The notes under the pieces were generated by a model, which saw nothing but the letters and a program-made list of their open reading frames with translations, was not told the origin of the DNA and did not search any database. This document shows, piece after piece, positions 1 to 8,312 of a stretch of 15,338 bases of DNA. Position numbers and translations under genes: made by a program. Position 1 is the stretch's first letter; the number at the start of each line of letters is the position of its first letter. The DNA comes from Saccoglossus kowalevskii (lineage: Eukaryota; Hemichordata; Enteropneusta; Harrimaniidae): positions 116,378 through 131,715 of the forward strand of contig NW_003138345.1 in NCBI RefSeq assembly GCF_000003605.2, read 5' to 3'.

Positions 1-1074
1 ACTGAATGGAGCAACGGCTCTTGTTCCTCATCGGTTCCATGAACATGAATTGTCACTTTATACCCTATAATAGATGTATCTCATCATCTGTCAATTTGAT
101 TTCATTTTAAAGATCACTAGGAACCTCTTTATTTTTCGAATAATTAGTTCGCAATTTCACATTTCTCATGGCCCTGTGACATCAGCAGACGCAGACTTTC
201 GATCGCCCTGTAAATTTTCTACAGCAACTTAGTATTTAACTCACAGAAATTATAACAATGTAATCTATAAATACTAATTTAACAATGCGTTGTACTAAAA
301 TATAATTCCTTCCGAATATTCAGTAATTTTCTCGAACTATTATGACAAACGCAGATAAAATGATTGACGTCGCTACCAAAAAAGGGTTATTTTCTGAAGT
401 TACGAATGAAATTAGTTATGATAATTGCAGCTCCACATTAAAATACCCAAATATTAACGTAGTAACGAATACTAACATTTTAAAACATTCGCTGACAGAG
501 TTTTTTGGGTACAAAATACCATGGTAAATTTCAAATCACAGACGGCAAATCTGTCAATAAAACAAACTATCGCTTTCATTTCTTAGCAATATAAGCGATG
601 ACGTCATAGTGGTTGGACACGCATCAAAGAGAAGTCAATGGTTAACTAGTATATCTAACAATAACCGTTCTTCCAGTTCAAAATTTCGTTGGGATTACAC
701 TGATATAGTGTAACGATGTCGGCGCAGGTGATCTCTTGTTGGTGTGCAATTTAACCATTACAAGACTTGTAGGAGCTAATACATTTGGGGCGAAATTATT
801 CAACAGTTCGTTTTTGGCTGTTGCCATCGCAGCGGTGGTCCACGATTTTTTTTTCGATTCGTGACCTGCCTGCCAAGTATGAAGCAAATCGACCCATCCC
901 AAAAAAATCGCAGGAGAGTTTAAAATGCGTTACTGGTGAAAAGTTACCCAAACTTTGAGATGACATTTCTCGGTAATGAGAAAAGATATAAAAAAATCAA
1001 ATAGCAACTTTGTGCCCACACTCAAGCTGAGTAGAATCAGTTATGTCCGAGCTTTTTAATCCCAGAATTGTAAG
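1..1074. other. Stretch with no recognised gene
   Basis: AT-rich sequence with only short open frames. The plus-strand frame at 342-527 (61 codons) and the minus-strand frame at 678-902 (74 codons) show no motif, no signal peptide and no convincing splice sites, and I do not recognise either. No tRNA-like or repeat structure stands out before the hairpin at 1082. An upstream exon of the plus-strand gene near 4.1 kb could lie here, but I could not find one. Confidence 0.6.
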
Positions 1075-1081
1075 GTGAGAT

Positions 1082-1109
1082 CACCGTCCCTCAACATCGA
1101 GGGACGGTG
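1082..1109. repeat. Perfect 11-bp inverted repeat (hairpin)
   Basis: CACCGTCCCTC (1082-1092) and GAGGGACGGTG (1099-1109) are exact reverse complements separated by a 6-base loop. The direct repeat GTGAGAT occurs just before (1075-1081) and again just after the stem (about 1109-1115). The structure is very GC-rich for its AT-rich surroundings. It resembles the terminal hairpins of the repeat families further right in this window, so it may be the end of a short interspersed element. This is not a bacterial-type terminator; the context is eukaryotic. Confidence 0.75.
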
Positions 1110-1418
1110 GTGAGATACATTTAGCGTGAAGGTATTCAGTAAATAAGTTTTTGGCTGTTCCTATGCACATTGCAAACTTTAGAACAACCTGACAGTTTCG
1201 GTGTGTTGTTGAGCATATGGGGTTATTTTAAGCAGTGGCATCGTGAAGCATCCTAGCATCAGAGTGATCAGTGTCAACAGATAATGAAAATTATAAAATG
1301 ATTTGCTGATGGGCGAGATTGAGTTGACCTTGCCTAGCAACACGCATGCCCGAGATATATGGGTCTCATATAGGATAGGATATTTTATTTGGAACGTACA
1401 CAAAAACAATGCTTGAGT

Positions 1419-1935
1419 AAAGTCTAATATAAAAAACAATTTTAGAATCTGAAATACAAAATTAGCTAAAATACTACAAACATATTTGAATACACTTGAG
1501 AAAACATTGATAAACAATTCTCCATTTGGTAAGGTTTGATAATCAGGTGAGTATATAAATAGTGCATAGAGGATTGTTTTCCTGTGTTCTGAAAAAACTG
1601 TTATGTTCACAATGAAAAAGTAATGTTTTTCATCGCCCACATAATTAGAGTCACACTTGTTACATACCCTGTCATTTTTATTCCCCTGTGGCGGCCTGTT
1701 TCAATTGACAAGAAGTGGGCTGAAATACGGAATTTGGATAATGCTACTCTGTGTTTTTTGTTTTTTACACCATCCAGCTATTTTTCGAATTTATAATTAT
1801 TTTTTAATATTTTATATGTACTTAGTTTATTGTGACAAGATTTGTTCAACTGACTTTCCACTTTTGCTGAGTAAATTTGGTTTAAGCTTTCTTTAAACAG
1901 ATTGCAAAAAAATGCCTGATTAGTATCCTTGTTTG
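1419..1935 (-). pseudogene. LINE ORF2 C-terminal remnant with Cys/His motif
   Basis: Continuing on the minus strand, the translation reads KNNYKFEK, a stop, LDGVKNKKHRVALSKFRISA, then HFLSIETGRHRG. After a frame change it reads RVCNKCDSNYVGDEKHYFFI and EHRKTILYALF. The CNKC...H arrangement is the C-terminal zinc-knuckle-like block of CR1/Jockey-type LINEs; the last expected Cys appears replaced after YFFI. Homology fades after KLFFILDF near 1419. The rest of this open frame, down to 1179, is probably 3' UTR or flank. Confidence 0.8.
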
Positions 1936-2596
1936 TCATATTTGTAATTTGTAGAAGTTTTTGGACAAATATTTATACCAAGGATCGTATTTAAACCCAC
2001 TACTTTCTTTAAATGCAGCTTCGATAATTATGTTGTTTGTTTTCTTACATGACAACCTTTGATAACATGTTATAACAGTAGTAGAAACATCAATCACAAG
2101 TGGGAAACGACCTAGTTCACCTCTACAAGCAATATTCGATGCCTTCCTATGTACTCGCAAAACTCTCTTACAAAACTTTATATGAAGTTTTCCCGGTAAT
2201 ATTTTGTAAGAGAATAGCTTTGATACAAACACAATATTATCAATCTCTGATTTGCTATTGCCAGTTCCATTACTAAATAGATTAGTCCGAAAATTACTCC
2301 AAACCTCAGACCCATAAAGAATAACTGGTTTCATAAGAGAATCAAACAGTTTACAGACTAGACTCACTGAATGGCATTCTTTTGAATCTCAGAGCATTTT
2401 ATACATTTTAAATAATGCTTTGTGAGCTTTTTCATATAACCTTGGCTGCACTGAATTTCCCATTTGATTGAAAAGTGATGCCAAGGTAGTTATAAAAATT
2501 CACACATTCAAGTTGTGTTCCATTAATGTAGAATTGAAATTTGTCTTCTAGTTTTTACCAGTGCTGCTGAAGACTATAATTTTAGATTTGTTTATG
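1936..2596 (-). pseudogene. LINE ORF2 remnant: post-RT (thumb/connection) region
   Basis: From 2596 down to 2370 the translation has FQFYINGTQLECVNFYNYLGITF and then NGKFSAA, the usual post-RT strand pair, but with several stops. From 2367 the frame reopens for 143 codons with LFDSLMKPVILYGSEVW, a conserved LINE sequence, then HIKFCKRVLRVHRKASNIA and GELGRFPLVIDV. It ends at a TGA (1936-1938) caused by a frameshift. The homologous sequence continues in another frame below 1936. Confidence 0.88.
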
Positions 2597-2782
2597 TTAA
2601 CCATTTAATTTCCATTTCTGGCAGTGAATTTGAATGGCATCAATGCCCTTCTGTAGACCAACATGACTAGTTGATATCAACAGAAGATCATCTGCATATA
2701 AAATACAATTAAATTTCACACCATTGACATAAATATGGGGACTTAAGTTGTAGCCTTGTTTTACACCTCTATTAGAATCCAA
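2597..2782 (-). pseudogene. LINE reverse transcriptase remnant with YADD box
   Basis: It contains DSNRGVKQGYNLSP (RT motif 4/B) followed almost at once by VNGVKFNCILYADDLLLISTS (motif C with the catalytic Asp pair), then LQKGIDAIQ and WKLNG. In intact LINEs some 20-30 further residues lie between the LSP motif and the NCILYADD strand. They are missing here, which points to an in-frame internal deletion of roughly 60-90 bp. The reading frame stops just after WKLNG. Confidence 0.9.
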
Positions 2783-2811
2783 GTATGGTGTATTTCCCCT
2801 ATTCCCCTAGA

Positions 2812-3330
2812 TTAATTTAATCGAATTATAGAAGTTCCCCCAAATGCATATATGCAATAGTTATATAGTAAGCCCTCATGCCAAACCGAGTCAAATGCTT
2901 TGGAATAGTCAATAAAGCATGCAAATAAATATTTTTTTGTCTTTTTACGTTTGTTGTTTACATATTTTGTAATCAAGGACCTCAAAATATAGATGTTTTC
3001 TGTTGTACTATGATTTGTGTTAAAGCCAAACTGGTTATCCCTGTTTTGATTGTTTTCACACAGATAGTTTGTTAACCTGCTGTTTAATATCATGGTATAA
3101 AGTTTGGATAAACAGCTGGAGATGGCAATGCCTCTATAATTATTGCAATCCGCTCGGCCTCCTGATTTAAAAATAGGGATAATTAAACTGCAGCTCCATA
3201 ATGCAGGAAATTTGCCTGACTTTAAAACTAAACTAAATAATTTGGCAATTGAATTGATGAGATATGGTGCAACATGTTTTAACATTTCATTTGAAATTAT
3301 GTCATTACCTGAGGTTTTACCTATTTAATA
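2812..3330 (-). pseudogene. LINE reverse transcriptase remnant, N-terminal half
   Basis: This frame is open for over 150 codons. It contains the fingers motif IIPIFKSGGRADCNNYRGIA, then QFGFNTNHSTTENIYILRSL, then palm motif A CFIDYSKAFDSVW with its catalytic Asp (FID). This is the standard order of RT motifs 1 to 3 of non-LTR retrotransposons. After HEGLLYNYCIYAFGG the similarity ends at a stop near 2812, where a short insertion or frameshift separates it from the YADD piece. It is the best-preserved piece of the element. Confidence 0.92.
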
Positions 3331-3757
3331 TGCTTTAGTACTTCATCACTATTCCTAACTGTATGGGTAAAACTACTCTCATCAACATTAGATTCACTGT
3401 TTAGACTTTTAAAGTGATCTAACTAATCATTTACATAATGTTGTCATTGTTACTATTTATTTTGTCAACATTTCCAAGTTCCTCTAACAGTTTCCAGAAT
3501 AATTTAGGATTTGTTTGTTTGAATGCCATAATTTTGTCACACAGCTTATCTTTATATTCTCTTTTTTTTAATTTTAATTCATTTTTTATACTTTTTGTTG
3601 ATGCTGTATCTTTCTTGTCTTATACGGTTATTTCTTGGAAATTTGTCAAGTAAGCGTGAGCAATGAATTAATTTTTTACGCATTGAGTTAACATCGTTAT
3701 CAAACTATTTTTTATTTTTGGGTTTATTATTCTCTTTCTTTGCCCTGTGATGAATGA
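3290..3757 (-). pseudogene. LINE ORF2 remnant: linker between endonuclease and RT
   Basis: The minus-strand translation gives a Lys/Arg-rich stretch with KKxFDNDVNSMRKKLIH, then RNNRIRQERYSINKKYKK, then KIMAFKQTNPKLFWKLLEEL, and finally KTSGNDIISNEMLKH leading directly into the RT domain. These are typical of the region just upstream of the reverse transcriptase in CR1/Jockey-type LINEs. At least three stops (after KNKK, after KKYKK and after NDNIM) and frame changes interrupt it. The first of these falls where a Trp is usual before FD, consistent with a TGG to TAG change. The hydrophobic plus-strand ORF at 3438-3653 is only the antisense of this segment. Confidence 0.85.
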
Positions 3758-3779
3758 ATGAACTTTGATATAAATAAAG

Positions 3780-4042
3780 ATGGCGACTTTGACTGTTGGA
3801 CAGATCAACGAGTACAAACTGAGACATTACCAAGCTCTAATTAGGTATTTTTTAGGTGATTGGAAGGTATCAAAGAAGTCATCGGCGGTATTCAGTGCAA
3901 GTCGCGCCCAGGTCAAACCTCATACTTGTGATTTCCATTATAAGAGCGCATTGAATTATGGGATGTATCAACACAAATGTCGTACATGCCGCCCTTTAAA
4001 ATTGAAGCCAGTACATCTTACACCACAGGACACCGGGAAGTT
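3780..4042 (+). CDS. Unrecognised short ORF, possible first exon
   Basis: An ATG with a favourable context (A at -3, G at +4, preceded by AAAG) opens a frame of about 88 codons before it runs into a TAA microsatellite, where the translation becomes poly-isoleucine. The product (start MATLTVGQINEYKLRHYQAL) has no signal peptide and no motif I recognise. It does contain a C-x2-H ... H-x-C-x2-C cluster (THTCDFH-like to HKCRTC) that may be chance. Two possible donors lie inside it, including AAG|GTATCA near 3867-3872. That donor is in phase 0 and would be compatible with the acceptor at 4110. It starts only about 20 bp from the truncated 5' end of the LINE. It may be a first exon of the downstream gene, or spurious. 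Confidence 0.25.
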
Positions 4043-4043
4043 T

Positions 4044-4047
<4 letters not shown>

Positions 4048-4077
<30 letters not shown>
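4048..4077 (+). repeat. (TAA)10 microsatellite
   Basis: Thirty bases of uninterrupted TAA/AAT trinucleotide. It lies immediately upstream of the pyrimidine-rich tract and acceptor of the Ser-rich exon, so it is probably intronic. It is likely length-polymorphic. Confidence 0.95.
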
Positions 4078-4129
4078 GGTTTCTCTTACTTTCCATATCA
4101 TCAAATACAGAGAGTAAGAAAACATACAG

Positions 4130-4618
4130 ATGGTGAGAGCAGTAGTGGATCGCCCAGCAACGAACAATCAGGAAGTAAAGGAAGCGGCAGTGACAAGTCT
4201 AGCGACGAAAAATCAGAAAGTAAAGGGAGCGGCAGTGACAAGTCTAGCGACGAAAAATCAGAAAGTAAAGGGAGCGGCAGTGAAAAGTCTAGCGACGAAA
4301 AATCAGAAAGTAAAGGGAGCGGCAGTGACAAGTCTAGCGACGAAAAATCAGAAAGTAAAGGGAGCGGCAGTGACAAGTCTAGCGACGAAAAATCAAGCAG
4401 TAGTGGGAGCAGCAGTAACAAGACCAGCGACGAAAAATCAGAAAGTAGTGGGAGCGGCAGTGACAAGTCTAGCGACGAAAAATCAAAAAGTAGCAGCAGC
4501 AGCAGCAGCAAGTCCTCCTCAGGAAGTAGTGAGAGTGGCAGTGGGTCAAAATCTAAATCCAGGAGTAAAAGTGGAAGCAGTTCTGGAAGTGATAGTGGAG
4601 AGCCTGACGAATGCTTCG
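4130..4618 (+). CDS. Internal exon: Ser-rich acidic 15-residue repeat protein
   Basis: In the frame starting at 4129/4132 the exon encodes about 162 residues. They begin DGESSSGSPSNEQSGS, pass through seven 15-residue units (consensus SSDEKSESKGSGSDK), then a Ser/Lys/Arg stretch (KSKSRSKSGSSSGSD), and end GEPDECF. It is dominated by Ser, Asp, Glu, Lys and Gly, is surely disordered, and has many S-x-E and S-x-x-E/D sites that secretory-pathway or CK2-type kinases could phosphorylate. The exon ends TTC G|GTAAAT (phase 1 donor at 4619). Two acceptors are possible. TACAG at 4129 would give phase 1. CAAATACAG at 4110 has the better pyrimidine tract, is phase 0 and would add RVRKHT. No upstream exon was found with confidence. 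I do not recognise the gene; phosphoprotein-like matrix or secreted proteins are one analogy. Confidence 0.72.
4171..4515 (+). repeat. 45-bp coding tandem repeat, about 7.5 copies
   Basis: The core AGCGACGAAAAATCA recurs at 4201, 4246, 4291, 4336, 4381, 4426 and 4471, exactly every 45 bp, with a partial copy before it and a degenerate tail after it. The first four are nearly identical (one Asp to Glu codon change). The fifth and sixth carry AGT/AGC serine substitutions. The period is a multiple of three, so copy number can change without a frameshift. It also leaves other frames open (plus at 4130-4636, minus at 4101-4511), and those are shadows. Confidence 0.97.
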
Positions 4619-5625
4619 GTAAATATATGTTCTTAGAAACGAATCATTTGAAATCTAGGGGTGGGGTTGAAAAAACTTCATTGAACAAAAAACCATCTAA
4701 CACCCCATCGTCCAAGCCTTTCCCAGGAATTTGAATGGTCCATCATTTTTCAATTTGCCACCATTTATATGAAGTATTGCTATTTCTCTCCAGCGTTATG
4801 AGACCAGTTATGAGAACAGAATATAACAGTAGCAATTATAGGCTTCTAGGTCATAAGCTTACAGTGGCTCATTAGAATATGTAGTCTAGAATAAATACAC
4901 CCAATTACAAGCAACTTCCAATAGTTTTTCGGTCTTGGAATAACAAAAATGAGAAGCTACATGGAACGACCACATAACCCATTATATTACTTGCACTAAG
5001 AAGTATCTTTTTCAAAACTCGCATTGCATAAATTTAATTTTTCAGCACAGGGGTTTCCTGTAGATTTATGTCTTCAACAGAAGATGTATTAGCCAACCTA
5101 GTGCAAATTCCCTAAGCTGTCTTTAAATTTTGCTTGATCAGTGCATACTTATCTTAGCTCAGTGCATGAGTTATCTTCACAGGATACATTGCCCTGCTGC
5201 TGGGGGTAGCTTGTAAATCAAAAATTTGGTGGACAGTCAAGTTATGAAATTAATGTGTAAAACATCTATAATCACCCTTCTGTTGTCCATACCTCTTCTG
5301 TTGTGCCCTACATGTTTAGATCGATCCACATTTGATATTGAGAATCAGTTTTGTAATACAAATATAGCTCTATTATGAATGCTTGTGAATACTACTCAGT
5401 GGTTCACAGAACTTTGAATGACTAATGATAGAATGCTAAAAAATTCTCAATGGTCTGTAAAATATATTCATGTAGACTTTGCCATGTTTAAATGTGCAAA
5501 GCATGCTACATTTTAGAATGTTTGGTTTAAAGAGGTTTCAAAGATAAAGATACAAAGTCAGTGTTGTTTTAAGATATGTAATAACCATAATGAGTGACAT
5601 TTAAAGAATTCTAATCTTCTTTCAG
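4619..5625 (+). other. Intron between the Ser-rich and Cys-rich exons
   Basis: It begins GTAAAT and ends CTTCTTTCAG, a clean donor and acceptor pair, 1007 bp long. Joining the exons in phase 1 gives ...DECF-D-GICPCDC. Both sides are cysteine-containing acidic sequence, which supports the junction. If the intron were retained, the frame would run on for about 38 codons to a TGA at 4732-4734. I see no repeat, RNA gene or further exon inside it. Confidence 0.8.
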
Positions 5626-5915
5626 ATGGAATCTGTCCCTGCGATTGCATTGATGACAATGATGCACCTGGTACTGGACCAGACTTCAACTGTTCTGAGG
5701 ATGAAGACCAATGTAGTATGCTCATGTATTACCTGAAGATGGTATTGCTGCGTTTAATCAGTGTGATCGATATGTGGCGGGCACAACTCTTTGCCCTCAG
5801 ATGCTACTTAGTTGATTACATTGATTACTTGAAAGACGCTGATTGTGAACAGGTTCTCTGTGCCATTACCACAGGTCTCAAAGATATTCTGGCATATCTG
5901 TGTATCTATTATTAA
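5626..5915 (+). CDS. Terminal exon: Cys-rich acidic segment plus helical C-terminus
   Basis: It encodes the last 95 or so residues of the same protein, ending TAA. It opens with DGICPCDCIDDNDAPGTG, followed by DFNCSEDEDQC. Then comes a hydrophobic, probably alpha-helical tail (MLMYYLKMVLLRLISVIDMW, then a second helix YLVDYIDYL and a third around TTGLKDILAYL). With the Cys at the end of the preceding exon there are ten cysteines, an even number that would fit disulfides in a secreted protein. NCS is a possible N-glycosylation site. The ATG at 5718 is internal and not a start. I do not recognise the family. The Cys-dense acidic block could bind metal, but that is inference. Confidence 0.75.
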
Positions 5916-6265
5916 GTGGTGTTGTAATTAGAGCTGTGTACGTAAAAAGCTCATAATACATTATTGATGTTCTCTAACCAAATGAATGTATCTCTTATAT
6001 TGTTAGCAAACAAACCTCAGATAGACCTTTGAACACACATTCATCTACCACTTCAGTGCCTACCAATTCCTATACATAATGGCCTAATCATAATTTAATT
6101 TTGAAGAACTAAGTATAATACGTATATTATAATTTGAAAGATTGCATACTAAAACAGGTTGGCGCTTTGAGAGTGAAAAAATCAAATGCATGAAGGATGG
6201 TTTGAACTGAAGTGATTTTGTACTTGTTAGTGGCTATGTTCAATAAAGTTTATTAAAGCCCCACA
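5916..6265 (+). other. 3' UTR of the Ser-rich/Cys-rich gene
   Basis: About 330 bases after the TAA stop, AT-rich, with no open frame or repeat. It ends around the AATAAA at 6242-6247 and the T/GT-rich stretch that follows (GTGTGATTAGTTTTGTTTTT), as expected for a cleavage site. Confidence 0.65.
6242..6247 (+). promoter_or_regulatory. Poly(A) signal AATAAA
   Basis: A canonical hexamer 327 bases after the stop codon, followed 20-35 bases later by a GT/T-rich element (TGTGTGATTAGTTTTGTTTTT). It is the only well-placed signal after this gene. Confidence 0.7.
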
Positions 6266-6269
6266 TGTG

Positions 6270-6716
6270 TGATTAGTTTTGTTTTTATTGAATTAATTCT
6301 TTTCAGTTGTACAATTATTTATGCAAATATCATATAAACATTCCCGTGTGCAATTAAAGGACCCAGGTTCATCTTTCAAATTAAGCTATGATAATTTAGG
6401 TTTCTCGTCGAATGCATTTACAAATGTTAGCTTGAAACAAAATCCTAAAAGTTAAAAAAATATGTCCCAATTACGCAATAAAAGATGTGTTGAATAGGTT
6501 CAGTTGCCTTTGGCTGCATATGGGTTGATTCTCCATCCCAGGAAAGTGCTGATGAACAGGAACTTTGTCCAGACTCAGAGTGGGCTCCAAGAGTTAGCCA
6601 AAGGACAGTACTTGGATTAAGTCTGTGCTAGCTCTAAATTAGCCGAAAAAAGAGGTGGTCACTATACAGATTTCTGGATGACAGCAGTAAAAATGGAGTC
6701 CATCTAATCTCTGTAT
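6270..6716. other. Intergenic stretch, no gene seen
   Basis: No frame of note. A 9-bp inverted pair, CCTTTGGCT (about 6508) and AGCCAAAGG (about 6596), lies about 80 bp apart. Nothing else is recognisable. Confidence 0.55.
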
Positions 6717-6717
6717 T

Positions 6718-7183
6718 GGGGGTAGTTGATACATAGATGGGTAGGGAGGTACCCCTGAGTGCTCAAAAATGGGACCATTTTCATAGATGGATACTGGCAA
6801 AATCTATACCCATATTTATACCAAAGTACCATTTCTGTCATCACTGTTTATTCCAAACCCAAAATCTTTTCCAAAAGACTAACAACGCCGGTGTCTGCCA
6901 TTACGCAAACTCAGGTTTCACTGAGGAATGTGCGCCCTTTTCTATTCCGTGTTGAATCTCTGTTTAAATGCTGATTGCCTTGTTTAATTTCTGGGTTGAT
7001 GTATATATGCATCTGAGGTGGAGATATTCGCTCATATACGGACCAATAAGTATACCAACTTGGAAAAATATTACGGATATTTATACCTGTCTTGGCCAGA
7101 AATAAGACCTAAAATCTAAAAAACGAGACCCATTTGAGGGGCACATCCCCATTAGGCAAGTTCTATGTATTGCCCCCCCCCCC
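6718..7183. mobile_element. Possible MITE-like element with imperfect terminal inverted repeats
   Basis: The left end reads GGGGGTAGTTGATACATAG (from 6718). The reverse complement of the right end (7163-7183) reads a run of G, then CAATACATAG. The ends therefore share a G-tract and ATACATAG as inverted repeats. The interior has internally similar phrases (GGTACC..., GGGACCATTTTCATA, GAGACCCATTTGAGGGGCACATCCCC) like those of dispersed invertebrate repeats. No clear target-site duplication is visible. The overlapping plus-strand ORFs at 6737-6974 are not convincing genes. Confidence 0.35.
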
Positions 7184-7185
7184 GG

Positions 7186-7984
7186 TATCAAGATAGCATG
7201 AAAACATTGCTTGAGATGAAAGTCATTCTATTGAGTTTAGCATGGCTTGATTGATTTAGCATAGCTTTTGAACAGTCAGTGTTGGAAAATAACGCTTATC
7301 ACCAGTAATTTGGTGTGTCCCTTTAAAAAGGTTGGTTCTGTGGAGGCAAAAACATAGCAGTATTATTATGCAGAATTCACCTACCACCTTTATGACACGC
7401 TTTGTACTTCCAAAGACCTTAGGAATTAGCAACAATCAGCGATAGACAGACAGTATTAACACATTACTATGCTCCAATCGAGGGGCTGCACAAACTTTGC
7501 GAATCACTGACCCACCAAATATTTGCTGCCTTATTATCTGCCAATGCTGTTTATGTAAAAGTTCGTAATTGTTTGTCATGCTCAGTAGCAGGCCAAATGT
7601 TTGAACCAGTCCTCATGCAGAATAATCAAGAATTTGCATGTTAGCTACCATGCGGCCTGCAAAATTATCCAACCGTGACCCTCACTCAGTTCCAGTCTTA
7701 TCACGTTCACTTACTTATACACTTATATTTTTATAATTTATCACATGCTGTTTGTTGCAGCGTATCTTTTAGAATTTAGAAGAACCTGACAATGAGAGTT
7801 TCTCCAATCAGCTCAAATTGCTTCTCTCTCTCAGTATTAATTTTAGTGCTAGAACCCAGTTTCCTGCTCGATTTCCAGATATTTGCAGTGTTTCTTAGAA
7901 GGATTGGCATCCAATCAAGTTGATGTCACTATCAGGGTTTGTCTTAGACACATATGTTTCTGTATAGCACAAATGACAAGCATA
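7186..7984. other. Stretch with no recognised gene
   Basis: No frame with a recognisable product. It begins after the C-tract and runs to where tyrosine-recombinase similarity starts on the minus strand near 7985. The lower part may be decayed DIRS sequence (the missing recombinase catalytic domain), but I could not recognise its conserved residues. Confidence 0.5.
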
Positions 7985-8312
7985 TCATCATATGGAAAGC
8001 AGTAAACAGTCTCCTAATAATGGGACAATCGGCTAGTCTTGTCCCCAAACAATCCTCGATGGTGGGTGACAAGGCTTACCTACAGCCACTGATTGCTGCA
8101 TAGGACAAGCCCAACTCGTCAAACAAATGGACAAACAAATCAGGCACCTGGCCAACAGAGGAATCAATCTCCCTTCCACTACACCAACTAATGTACGCCC
8201 ACCACTTTGAGTCATAGGCTGCATTGGTGGAATCCCTATTTGCCATGGCCAGGATGTTGGCAGCCCGCTCAGATAAACCTTCCGTCTGTGCGAGTCTACT
8301 GAGAGCCTCCAT
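7985..8312 (-). pseudogene. DIRS tyrosine recombinase remnant, N-terminal domain
   Basis: The translation reads GLSERAANILAMANRDSTNA, then AYDSKWWAYISWCSGREIDS, then LFDELGLSYAAISGCR, a stop, ALSPTIEDCLGTRLADCPII and RRLF. This is the core-binding (SAM-like) domain of DIRS tyrosine recombinases: ST-x-x-x-YDSxW, C-x-x-x-x-IDS, GLSYxxI...R-x-ALS. One TAA stop interrupts it where a Ser is usual. The catalytic domain with the R...H-x-x-R...Y residues is not found, so the element is truncated here or decayed beyond recognition. Confidence 0.85.

Larger units (their letters stand above)
1419..3760 (-). mobile_element. 5'-truncated degenerate LINE (non-LTR retrotransposon)
   Basis: Read on the minus strand, the pieces follow the expected order of a LINE ORF2. 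They are a basic pre-RT linker (about 3757-3290), the first half of the reverse transcriptase (3330-2812), the YADD region (2782-2597), the post-RT region with a YNYLGITF motif (2596-2370), a connecting domain (2367-1936) and a C-terminal Cys/His region (about 1935-1419). The endonuclease and ORF1 are absent, so the copy is 5'-truncated near 3760. Several stop codons, frameshifts and one internal deletion make it inactive. The order and the C-terminal Cys/His block suggest the Jockey/CR1/L2 group, but I cannot assign the clade without alignment. It probably inserted into an intron or upstream flank of the plus-strand gene at 4.1-6.2 kb. Confidence 0.92.

Noticed and set aside
418-460. Short MKLVMIIAA-like start, considered as a signal-peptide exon for the Ser-rich gene
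   Set aside because: It stops after 11 codons and has no GT donor in a usable place.
678-902. Minus-strand 74-codon ORF
   Set aside because: No recognised motif, no splice sites or regulatory context.
1179-1418. C-terminal part of the minus-strand ORF 1179-1640 as its own protein
   Set aside because: Only the first 74 codons resemble LINE. The rest looks like 3' UTR or flank left open by chance.
1657-1896. Hydrophobic plus-strand ORF (79 codons)
   Set aside because: It lies antisense to the LINE C-terminal region, whose minus-strand translation has clear homology.
3438-3653. Plus-strand ORF starting with a signal-peptide-like leucine run
   Set aside because: It is the antisense of the LINE pre-RT linker; its hydrophobicity comes from the Lys-rich codons on the other strand.
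4101-4511. 136-codon minus-strand Leu-rich repeat ORF
   Set aside because: It is open only because the 45-bp repeat lacks stops in this frame. It has no context or splice support.
4130-4636. 168-codon plus-strand ORF starting MVRAVVDRPA (Ala/Val-rich repeat)
   Set aside because: It is a frame shadow of the 45-bp repeat. The Ser/acidic frame alone joins to the next exon across good splice sites.
6737-6974. Two overlapping plus-strand ORFs of 71-72 codons
   Set aside because: They lie inside the candidate MITE-like element, with no motif or transcript signal.
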